Assembly: GCA_028819955.1 (NCBI GenBank)
Contig: JAPPKP010000217.1
Location: 1 to 6,619 of the forward strand
Source: Rhodospirillaceae bacterium
GTDB lineage: Bacteria; Pseudomonadota; Alphaproteobacteria; UBA828
DNA length: 6,619 nucleotides
Reading direction: 5' to 3'
In this document: in pieces, positions 1 through 5,235 of the stretch
How positions within the stretch are numbered: the first letter of the stretch is position 1
Layout of the letters: the number at the start of each line of letters is the position of its first letter
Made by a program: the position numbers and the translations under genes
The notes under the pieces: generated by a model
The model's input: only the letters and a program-made list of their open reading frames with translations
Databases searched by the model: none
Told to the model about the DNA's origin: nothing

Positions 1-1
1 C

Positions 2-400
2 ATCGAAGCCACCGAGAAGCTCCGCAAGGACCGCGAGCGCGCGGCGGAGAAGGCGAAGGCGGAGAAAGCCAAGGCGGAGAAGGCTGCGGAGAAGACCAGG
101 CGCCAGGGCGGCCTCTCGCCGGAGACGGTCGCCGCCATCCACGAGGCGGTGCTGGGCCCGCGCCCGCCTGCGCGCACGGTGACGTCGGTGCCGGTGGACC
201 CGTGGGATCCCGAGTCATTCCCCGCAGTCCCGGCGAATCCCGGCGAATCCCACTTAATCCCGGACGATCTCAGCGAATCCCAATCCCAGGCAATCCGGGA
301 TAGTCACTACGAATCCTGGGAGGAGATCGCTCCGCGGGTGTATCGCACCAGCCCCACGTCGATCCTGTCCCTCGGGCCGGAGAGGCCGGACGCGGGTTAA
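2..400 (+). CDS. Hypothetical protein, C-terminal 132 residues (5' end outside window)
   Basis: The open frame runs in from the left edge and ends at a TAA at 398-400. I do not recognise the family. Residues about 5-34 are a highly charged Lys/Ala/Glu/Arg stretch with imperfect AKAEK repeats, probably a long helix or coiled coil. Next comes a short segment GLSPETVAAIHEAVLG (residues 37-52) that looks like a small helical motif. The tail is Pro/Ser/Asp-rich and probably disordered. No catalytic motif is visible. A Met at 149 is in frame, but the charged region upstream is continuous with it, so the real start almost certainly lies outside the window. The tail coding sequence overlaps a 10-bp-periodic DNA repeat array (206-317). 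This resembles replication or phage/plasmid genes that carry a binding-site array inside the coding sequence, but that role is only a hypothesis. Confidence 0.6.
   Translation: MEATEKLRKDRERAAEKAKAEKAKAEKAAEKTRRQGGLSPETVAAIHEAVLGPRPPARTVTSVPVDPWDPESFPAVPANPGESHLIPDDLSESQSQAIRDSHYESWEEIAPRVYRTSPTSILSLGPERPDAG
206..317. repeat. Helically phased array of AATCCC-like hexamers, 10-bp period
   Basis: Hexamers like AATCCC begin at 206, 216, 226, 236, 246, 256, 266 and 276. After a 6-bp phase step they begin at 282, 292, 302 and 312. Exact AATCCC occurs at 236, 246, 256, 276 and 282. The others differ at one or two positions (GATCCC, CATTCC, AGTCCC, GATCTC, AATCCG, AGTCAC, AATCCT). Two adjacent units, 231-240 and 241-250, are identical over 10 bp. 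A 10-bp period is not a multiple of three, and the motif is read as Glu-Ser, Asn-Pro or x-Ile-Pro depending on the unit. It is therefore a DNA-level repeat inside a gene. It could be a protein-binding array (iteron- or centromere-like), or it could be decaying tandem duplication. Confidence 0.7.
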
Positions 401-404
401 CCAC

Positions 405-456
405 TTCCCTCAGGCGCCGGGCGCGAGTCTTTTCATTTCCCTCAGGCGCCGGGCGC
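405..456. repeat. 20-bp perfect direct repeat, two copies at 32-bp spacing
   Basis: The same 20 bp (TTCCCTCAGG followed by CGCCGGGCGC) occurs at 405-424 and at 437-456, separated by a 12-bp spacer containing TCTTTTC. The first copy begins five bases after the stop codon of the upstream gene. The second copy runs directly into a GC-rich hairpin cluster. It may be a partly duplicated end of a REP-like or miniature non-coding element. Confidence 0.65.
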
Positions 457-476
457 TCGCTCCGCTCGCTTGGCTA

Positions 477-529
477 CGCGCCTTCGGCGCGCGGCGCATG
501 CGCGCCGTCCGGGCTGCTGCGCAGCCCGG
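477..529. repeat. Cluster of GC-rich hairpins (REP/BIME-like)
   Basis: Three adjacent inverted repeats are visible. The first is 477-482 with 486-491 (CGCGCC, loop TTC). The second is the perfect palindrome GCGCATGCGC at 494-503. The third is 509-517 with 521-529 (CCGGGCTGC, 9-bp stem, loop TGC). No T-run follows, so a classical intrinsic terminator is not supported. Tight, short-loop hairpins packed between genes are typical of repetitive extragenic palindromic elements. They may also stabilise the 3' end of the upstream transcript. Confidence 0.6.
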
Positions 530-579
530 TATCTGTCATGGTCGGACTCCTCGTGGGCTGCCGTGGGCGACAAAGTGCC

Positions 580-610
580 AGAACGTTTCCGTGCGATACG
601 GAAACGCTCT
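580..610. repeat. Palindrome of the AGAGCGTTTCCGT type, upstream copy
   Basis: The arms 580-592 and 598-610 pair over 13 positions with a single mismatch (A583 against C607), around a 5-nt loop GCGAT. The right arm, ACGGAAACGCTCTA at 598-611, recurs exactly at 1465-1478 on the other side of the next gene. The lack of a T-run and the presence of two copies make a dispersed palindromic repeat more likely than a terminator. An operator for the downstream gene is the alternative. Confidence 0.65.
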
Positions 611-669
611 AGCATTCGGGCCGGGCCGCTTGGCGGGGGTAGCCTGAGCTGAGCGATGGAGACCACGCG

Positions 670-675
670 AGGAGA
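670..675 (+). promoter_or_regulatory. Ribosome binding site for the amidotransferase-like gene
   Basis: AGGAGA lies 5 nt upstream of the ATG at 681. It supports that start over the earlier ATG at 656, which is in another frame and opens only a 63-codon frame. Confidence 0.75.
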
Positions 676-680
676 CCGGC

Positions 681-1448
681 ATGGGCCGTTCGAAGATACT
701 GCTGGCGGGCGAATCGTGGGTGACGACCGCAACCCACATCAAGGGCTTCGATCAGTTCCCCACGGTCACCTTTCATCGCGGCGCAGACGCGCTGGCAGAC
801 GCGCTGGCGGACAGCGACTTCGCGCTCACCTACATGCCGGCGCATGAGGCGCAGACGCACTTTCCCTCGACCCTCGCGGGCTTGCGGGAATACGACGCCG
901 TCATCCTCAGCGACATCGGCGCCAACACCCTCCTCCTGCATCCCGATACGTGGATCGAGAGCAAGCCCACGCCGAACCGGCTCAAGCTCATCCGCGACTA
1001 CGTGGGCGAGGGCCGCGGCCTGATGATGGTCGGCGGCTACTACAGCTTCCAGGGCATCAACGCGGGCGCCCGCTACCGGGGAACGCCGGTCGAGGACGTT
1101 CTGCCCGTGACCATCCTTCCCTGGGACGATCGCGTCGAGGTGCCGGAGGGATTCCGGGCGGAGGTCCAAGGGCCTGCCGCCCATCCGATCCTCGCGGGCC
1201 TCGGCACCGAGTGGCCGCTGCTGCTGGGCTACAACGAGGTCGCGCTGAAGGAGGGGGCGGCGCTTCTGCTCAGGGTCCCAGACGACGCGGGCGGACATCC
1301 CCTGCTGGCGACGGGCACCTACGGCAAGGGCCGCGCCATCGCCTGGACCTCGGACATCGGCCCGCACTGGTGCCCGCCGGACTTCGTCTCGTGGGAGGGC
1401 TACGGCCGCCTGTGGCAGCAGTGCCTGTCCTGGCTGACGGGCGGGTAG
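681..1448 (+). CDS. Putative glutamine amidotransferase-like protein (PF07090/DUF1355 type)
   Basis: A complete 255-residue protein with a good ribosome binding site. It resembles the class I glutamine amidotransferase-like family PF07090. Recognisable blocks are KILLAGESWVT at the N-terminus (5-15), YDAVILSDIGANTLLLHPD (71-89), LKLIRDYVGEGRGLMMVGGYYSFQG (101-125), HPILAGL (168-174) and GTYGKGRAIAWTSDIGPHW (212-230). The central GLMMVGGYYSF matches the strand and nucleophile elbow of class I GATase folds. However, Tyr120-Tyr121 stand where a catalytic Cys would be expected, so amidotransferase activity is doubtful. A carbohydrate- or ligand-binding ThuA-like role is possible. No signal peptide is visible, so it is probably cytoplasmic. 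It stands alone, convergent with the catabolic operon, and is bracketed by two copies of one palindrome, the second overlapping its stop codon. The family call is fairly sure; the function is unknown. Confidence 0.85.
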   Translation: MGRSKILLAGESWVTTATHIKGFDQFPTVTFHRGADALADALADSDFALTYMPAHEAQTHFPSTLAGLREYDAVILSDIGANTLLLHPDTWIESKPTPNRLKLIRDYVGEGRGLMMVGGYYSFQGINAGARYRGTPVEDVLPVTILPWDDRVEVPEGFRAEVQGPAAHPILAGLGTEWPLLLGYNEVALKEGAALLLRVPDDAGGHPLLATGTYGKGRAIAWTSDIGPHWCPPDFVSWEGYGRLWQQCLSWLTGG

Positions 1449-1479
1449 AGCGTTACCGTCTAAGACGGAAACGCTCTAC
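1445..1479. repeat. Palindrome of the AGAGCGTTTCCGT type, downstream copy overlapping a stop codon
   Basis: The arms 1445-1460 and 1464-1479 pair over 16 positions with one mismatch (A1455 against A1469), around a TAA loop. The left arm contains the TAG stop (1446-1448) of the preceding gene. The right arm shares 14 identical bases with the copy at 598-611. The stem is strong enough to act as a transcript 3'-end stabiliser or weak terminator for the plus-strand gene, but no T-run follows. Confidence 0.7.
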
Positions 1480-1499
1480 CATCTCTGTCGCTCACGGCA

Positions 1500-1533
1500 G
1501 CCGGCCTGCGGCCGGCGCCTCCGCGAGGGCGCC
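1500..1533. repeat. Tandem GC hairpins in the convergent intergenic region
   Basis: GCCGGCC at 1500-1506 pairs with GGCCGGC at 1510-1516 around a TGC loop. The overlapping GGCGCC at 1514-1519 can pair with 1528-1533 around an 8-nt loop. The two structures share 1514-1516 and would compete. They look like REP-type structures between two gene ends. Confidence 0.5.
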
Positions 1534-1565
1534 GCAGGAGCGGCGGGCCGCGGTCGCGGCCTGTC

Positions 1566-1590
1566 GCGCGTCCGTCGAAGCCGGACGCGC
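1566..1590 (-). terminator. Hairpin just downstream of the minus-strand operon, possible terminator
   Basis: GCGCGTCCG at 1566-1574 pairs with CGGACGCGC at 1582-1590 (9-bp perfect stem, 7-nt loop). It begins 23 nt past the stop of the dioxygenase gene on the minus strand. The position fits an operon-end hairpin. No T-run follows on either strand, so it may act with Rho or only protect the transcript end. CGGACGCGCTCTA here also resembles the right arm of the palindromes at 598 and 1465 (11 of 14 positions), suggesting a degenerate third family member. Confidence 0.4.
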
Positions 1591-1613
1591 TCTATCCCGG
1601 GCTAGACTGCGCC

Positions 1614-2492
1614 CTAATACTGCGGCGTGCGGTTCCAGGGCTCGGGCGCGACGGGGCCGGGGTCGGTGACGAGGAAGGGCGTGACCCGGCTGCGCTGGGG
1701 CTCGGGCCAGGTGTCGGGGCGGAGCGTGCGGCCGGGGGCGGCGTCGGTGTCGATCTCCTCGCGCCGGTAGATCTGCCAGATGCGGGCCCTGAGCGAGGCC
1801 GGCAGCGCCTCGTACTCCGGATGCCACCAGAGCGTGATGTTGGTGCGCTCGCGGCCCGAGCGGTTGGGGTGGGCGCCGTGGATCAGCCGCGCGTCGACCA
1901 CGACGACATCGCCCGCCGTCACCGGCACGTCGACCTCGTCCGGGTGCGGAGCGAAGGCGGCATCGTCCGGGTTGCGCACCTCGGCGAGCGTGGGGTCGTG
2001 CGCGTCGACGAGGTCGTGCAGAGGATGGGGCCTGCGGTGGGAGCCGGGGATCAGCCGGAGGCAGCCGTTCTCCCGCGTGGTGTCGGTCATGTAGAGGAAG
2101 AGCGCGACCTGGGCGATGCGCCCCTCGCGCGAGATCGGATGCTGCCAGCCCCACCAGTCCTGATGCCAGAAGAGCGCAGGGCCGCCCGGCGGCTTGCTGA
2201 TGACGTAGCCCGAGGAGAAGAGCGTGCCCGGCAAGCCAAGCCGCTCGAACATCTTCGGGAAGCCGGCATGCGCGATCAGGGCTGCGAAGGCGGGGTGGTC
2301 CGCGACGGGGACGAGGCTCCCCTGCGAGCGCCACTGCGCGCGGTGATCGGTATCGACGGTGCCGAGCGCGGCCTCCGCCGCTGCTCTGGTCGCCACCAGC
2401 GCGTCGGGGTCGAGAACCTGCGGCACATGGCAGAAGCCGTCGGCTTCGAGTCGGCTCCGCGCCGCCTCGCCATCCCAAGCCGGCGGGCGCAT
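1614..2492 (-). CDS. Phytanoyl-CoA dioxygenase (PhyH) family Fe(II)/2-oxoglutarate oxygenase
   Basis: A 292-residue protein from the ATG at 2492. Members of this family hydroxylate an unactivated carbon while oxidising 2-oxoglutarate to succinate and CO2. The iron-binding triad is visible: His110 and Asp112 in FWHQDWWGW, and distal His205 in DARLIHGAHPN. Arg216 lies 11 residues after the distal His, as in human PhyH, and probably holds 2-oxoglutarate. The N-terminus (ARSRLEADGFCHVPQVLDPDAL) is the usual PhyH opening, and LRLIPGSHRRPHPL (145-158) is the usual GSH block. An alternative GTG start at 2510 adds six residues and begins one base after the stop of the upstream M20 gene. Translational coupling is therefore likely and either start is possible, since neither has a strong ribosome binding site. 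It is last in the operon. The substrate is not predictable; a hydroxylation that makes a C-N or C-C bond labile would fit its neighbours. Confidence 0.9.
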   Translation of the reverse strand: MRPPAWDGEAARSRLEADGFCHVPQVLDPDALVATRAAAEAALGTVDTDHRAQWRSQGSLVPVADHPAFAALIAHAGFPKMFERLGLPGTLFSSGYVISKPPGGPALFWHQDWWGWQHPISREGRIAQVALFLYMTDTTRENGCLRLIPGSHRRPHPLHDLVDAHDPTLAEVRNPDDAAFAPHPDEVDVPVTAGDVVVVDARLIHGAHPNRSGRERTNITLWWHPEYEALPASLRARIWQIYRREEIDTDAAPGRTLRPDTWPEPQRSRVTPFLVTDPGPVAPEPWNRTPQY

Positions 2493-2511
2493 CTCGGTGG
2501 TGTCGTTCACC

Positions 2512-3684
2512 CTACCCGCCCGTGGCCAGCTCGCGCTCGACCAGCGTCGCCCAGTAGCTCGCGCCGATGGGCAGGATCTCGTCGTTGAAGTCGTAGCCGG
2601 GGTTGTGGAGGAAGCAGCCGCCGGGGCCGAGCCCGTTGCCGATCCAGACGTAGCTGCCGGGCCGGGCCTGGAGCATGTACGCAAAATCCTCGGAGCCCAT
2701 GCAGGGGGCGAGGTCGCGGTGTACGCGTTCCCGGCCGACCACGTCGGCGGCGGCCGCCTCGGCGCGGTCGGTCTCGTCCGCCGTGTTGACCGTGGCGGGG
2801 AAGCGCCCTTCCACGTTCGCCGTGGCGCGGGTGCCAAGCGCTGCGGCCGTGCTCTCCGCAACGCGCTCGATGTTGGCGGCGATCAGGTCCCTGACCTCGG
2901 GCTTGAAGGTGCGGACGGTGCCGGCGAGCTCGACCGCTTGCGGGATGACGTTGAAGGCGTCGCCGCCGTGGATCATGGTCACGCTGACGACGCCCGCCTC
3001 CAGCGGGTCCACGTTGCGGGCCACGATGGACTGCAGGCCGGTGACGATCTGCGCCGCCGCGACCACGGCATCGTGGCCGAGGTGAGGCATGGCGCCGTGG
3101 GCGCCGGTGCCCTCGACCGTGATGGTGAACTCGTCGCAGGCCGCCATCATCGGCCCGCTGCGGACGGCGATCTCGCCCGGCGGCAGGCCCGGCCAGTTGT
3201 GCATGCCGTAGACGGCGCTGGCGGGGAAGCGCTCGAACAGCCCCTCCTTCACCATCGCCTCGCCGCCGCCGAGCCCTTCCTCGGCGGGCTGGAACACGAA
3301 GTAGACCGTGCCGGCGAAGTTGCGGGTCTCGGCGAGGTACCGGGCGGCCCCCAGTAGCATGGTCGTGTGCCCGTCATGGCCGCAGGCGTGCATGGCGCCG
3401 TCGTTGACCGACCGGTGGGCGACGTCGTTGCCCTCCAGGATCGGTAGCGCGTCCATGTCGGCGCGGAGCGCGATGGCGCCCTCGCCCGGCGCGCCCTCGA
3501 GGATGCCCACGACCCCGGTCTTCGCGAGCCCGCGATGCACCTGGATGCCGAAGGATTCCAGCTTCTCGGCCACGACGGCGGCAGTGCGCTCCTCCTGGAA
3601 GCCGAGCTCAGGGTGGGCGTGGATGTCGCGCCGCCACGCCGTCATGTCGTCGTGGATGGCGGCGATGCGGTTGATGACGGGCAT
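2512..3684 (-). CDS. M20D family metal-dependent amidohydrolase / N-acyl amino acid deacylase
   Basis: A 390-residue protein, the normal length for M20D amidohydrolases (hippurate hydrolase, IAA-amino acid hydrolase, N-acetyl-L,L-diaminopimelate deacetylase type). These cytosolic enzymes use a two-metal centre to cleave an N-acyl amide bond. Visible motifs are RRDIHAHPELGFQE (18-31), HACGHDGHT (99-107, with metal ligands Cys101 and His103), QPAEEG (132-137, with catalytic and ligand Glu135/Glu136), YGMHNWPG (159-166, His162) and the C-terminal FLHNPGYDFND (358-368, His360). The lid/dimerisation domain lies at about 185-295. The ligand set is complete, so the enzyme should be active. A GGAG sits about 9 nt before the ATG. 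The start lies 105 bp from the upstream amidohydrolase stop, and the gene ends one base before the possible GTG start of the dioxygenase. The exact acyl substrate is unknown. Confidence 0.93.
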   Translation of the reverse strand: MPVINRIAAIHDDMTAWRRDIHAHPELGFQEERTAAVVAEKLESFGIQVHRGLAKTGVVGILEGAPGEGAIALRADMDALPILEGNDVAHRSVNDGAMHACGHDGHTTMLLGAARYLAETRNFAGTVYFVFQPAEEGLGGGEAMVKEGLFERFPASAVYGMHNWPGLPPGEIAVRSGPMMAACDEFTITVEGTGAHGAMPHLGHDAVVAAAQIVTGLQSIVARNVDPLEAGVVSVTMIHGGDAFNVIPQAVELAGTVRTFKPEVRDLIAANIERVAESTAAALGTRATANVEGRFPATVNTADETDRAEAAAADVVGRERVHRDLAPCMGSEDFAYMLQARPGSYVWIGNGLGPGGCFLHNPGYDFNDEILPIGASYWATLVERELATGG

Positions 3685-3789
3685 GGCGACTCGCTCCCCG
3701 TTTCGGATCGTCCGGCTCAGAGTGGGGGGCGGCCCGCCGGCATGCGCCGACGCTCCGCCCGATTGCTCCCCGGCAGCGGCCTGCGGTCG

Positions 3790-5157
3790 CTACTCGGCGG
3801 CCTCGGCCGGCACCGGGCGGTTCATGCCGATCTCGGCGATCCGCTCCTGTGTGTAGACCTGGTGCCACATCTCGTAGGAGAACTCGGAGCGCAGACGCTG
3901 CGCCTTCGGGTTGATGGCAAGGTTGACCGTCTCGCCGCCCAGGATGATCTCGCGGATGCGGCTGCGGTCCTGCAGCTGGGTGATGTCGGCGAGCGGGTCG
4001 CCGTCGAAGACCAGGATGTCGGCGAGGCGGCCCTGCTCCAGCGCGCCCACCTGGCCTTCCTCGCGTACGAAGGTGCCGTTGTTGACCGTGGCGCAGCGCA
4101 GCGCCTCGGCCGGCGAGATGCCGAGGTAGGTCACCATGTGCTCGAGCTCGCGGGCGTGCCACTCGCCGTAGGGCGTAACCGCGAAGCCGGAGTCGGTGCC
4201 GGAGAGGAAGGTGACGCCTGCGTCGCGCGCCTTGACCAGGGAGCGCTGGGCGGCTTCGATCTCGCGCTTGTGCGCGTCCGGAAAACCCGGATAGCAGCCG
4301 TCGCCCGGCCGGGTGAAGTCGATGTCGTTCACCACCAGGCTGAAGGTCGGGCAGATCATGCAGCCGTTCTCGACCACGGCCTCCAGGCCCTCGTCGTCCA
4401 TCCAGGCGGCGTGCAAAATCACGTCGACGCCGGCGCGGGCGGAATAGAGCACGGCCTCGGCGCCGCGGGCGTGCACCACCACCTTCTTGCCGAGGCGGTG
4501 GGCCTCGGCGACCATCGCCGTGGTCTCTTCCTGGTTGTAGCCGGCGACCAGGACGCTGGTCATCGGGTTCATCGAATCGCCGTCCATGGCGATCTTGATG
4601 AAGTCCACGCCGTCCTTGGCCATGGTGCGGATCTCCGCGATCCCCTCGTTGGCATCGCGGGCGAGCACGCCGATGGAGGTCTCGGGCACGCCGATCCAGG
4701 TGGGGTACCAGTCGGAGAGTCCCTGGCGGTTGGTGATCTGGCGCCCGGAGCAGGAGATGCGGGGGCCGACGAAGAGGCCGGCGTCGATGGCGTCGCGGAT
4801 GGACGGCGTCACCCGGCCGCTGGTGGTGGGGTCGGCCATCGAGGTGAAGCCTGCGGCGAGCACCCGCTGCGCCGCCTCCATCCCGCGCAGCGCGCGGAAC
4901 TCAACCGGCGCGTAGAGGTCGATGTCCTCCTCGGTCTTGGCATTGCCGTAGGAGAGGTGGACGTGCACGTCGATCAGGCCCGGCAGCACGAAGTGGTCGG
5001 AGTGGTCGATCACCTGGTCTTCCGGCGCCACAACGGGCGCGCCCGCGCTCGGCCCGACGTAGGCGATGCGCTCGCCCTCGGTCACCACCGTCTGGTCACG
5101 TTCGGCGCCGTCGCCGAGGCCGGTGAACAGCTGGCCGCATCGAATGTGTATACGCAT
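3790..5157 (-). CDS. Metal-dependent amidohydrolase (imidazolonepropionase/prolidase-like)
   Basis: A 455-residue amidohydrolase-superfamily TIM-barrel enzyme. The small beta-sandwich part is at 1-55 and about 375-415. FVLPGLIDVHVHLSYG (56-71) holds the HxH metal pair His65 and His67. FIKIAMDGD (186-194) holds Lys188, a candidate carboxylated bridging lysine. KVVVHARG (225-232) holds His229, VDVILHAAW (244-252) holds His249, and FLSGTDSGF (317-325) holds catalytic Asp322. This set matches the binuclear-metal group related to imidazolonepropionase and Xaa-Pro dipeptidases. Relatives hydrolyse cyclic amides, carbamates or N-acyl/dipeptide bonds. I chose the start at 5157 because GGAG with a 6-nt spacer precedes it. 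The in-frame ATG at 5169 would add four residues, and the GGAG lies within those codons. The roughly 40-residue C-terminal extension after the barrel has no clear motif. There is no signal peptide. The substrate is unknown. Confidence 0.9.
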   Translation of the reverse strand: MRIHIRCGQLFTGLGDGAERDQTVVTEGERIAYVGPSAGAPVVAPEDQVIDHSDHFVLPGLIDVHVHLSYGNAKTEEDIDLYAPVEFRALRGMEAAQRVLAAGFTSMADPTTSGRVTPSIRDAIDAGLFVGPRISCSGRQITNRQGLSDWYPTWIGVPETSIGVLARDANEGIAEIRTMAKDGVDFIKIAMDGDSMNPMTSVLVAGYNQEETTAMVAEAHRLGKKVVVHARGAEAVLYSARAGVDVILHAAWMDDEGLEAVVENGCMICPTFSLVVNDIDFTRPGDGCYPGFPDAHKREIEAAQRSLVKARDAGVTFLSGTDSGFAVTPYGEWHARELEHMVTYLGISPAEALRCATVNNGTFVREEGQVGALEQGRLADILVFDGDPLADITQLQDRSRIREIILGGETVNLAINPKAQRLRSEFSYEMWHQVYTQERIAEIGMNRPVPAEAAE

Positions 5158-5163
5158 CGCTTG

Positions 5164-5167
5164 CTCC
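5164..5167 (-). promoter_or_regulatory. Ribosome binding site deciding the amidohydrolase start
   Basis: On the minus strand GGAG is followed by CAAGCG and the ATG at 5157. The alternative ATG at 5169 overlaps this site and has no comparable purine run upstream. Confidence 0.65.
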
Positions 5168-5174
5168 ATCGTGT

Positions 5175-5192
5175 CGCGCGCTCATGCGCGCG
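5175..5192. repeat. Small GC hairpin upstream of the amidohydrolase gene
   Basis: CGCGCGC at 5175-5181 pairs with GCGCGCG at 5186-5192 around a TCAT loop. It sits in the 78-bp gap between the alpha/beta hydrolase stop and the amidohydrolase start. It could slow transcription or process the operon mRNA, or it may simply reflect high GC. Confidence 0.4.
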
Positions 5193-5235
5193 CCAACGTC
5201 ATGATTAGCCTGCAGCGTTCCCGCGCGGTCCGGAC

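Noticed and set aside
405..456. Possible CRISPR array
   Set aside because: There are only two 20-bp copies with a 12-bp spacer and no further units, which does not fit CRISPR repeat-spacer geometry.
442..742. Small open frames on both strands in the 401-680 gap
   Set aside because: They are Arg/Ala-rich translations of hairpin-forming sequence without ribosome binding sites. No real gene is supported between 401 and 680.
609..1367. Minus-strand open frame of 252 codons opposite the amidotransferase-like gene
   Set aside because: It is a GC-driven antisense shadow: no ribosome binding site and no recognisable motif, while the plus frame matches a known family.
2493..2861. N-terminal extension of the dioxygenase up to 2861
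   Set aside because: It would overlap the M20 gene by about 350 bp with Arg/Pro/Ser-rich sequence. PhyH homology begins just after 2492.
2359..3357. Plus-strand open frame of 332 codons
   Set aside because: It is antisense to the M20 deacylase, with composition typical of a shadow and no motifs.
3685..3789. 105-bp gap between the two amidohydrolase genes as an internal promoter region
   Set aside because: No convincing -35/-10 pair is visible. Only a weak long-loop inverted repeat (GGGCGG 3727-3732 with CCGCCC 3755-3760) is present, which is expected at this GC content.
3535..5208. Very long plus-strand open frame (557 codons) opposite the amidohydrolase and M20 genes
   Set aside because: Its translation is rich in Gly, Val, Ala, His and Asp with no domain pattern, as expected opposite a high-GC gene. 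The minus-strand genes have full catalytic motif sets.
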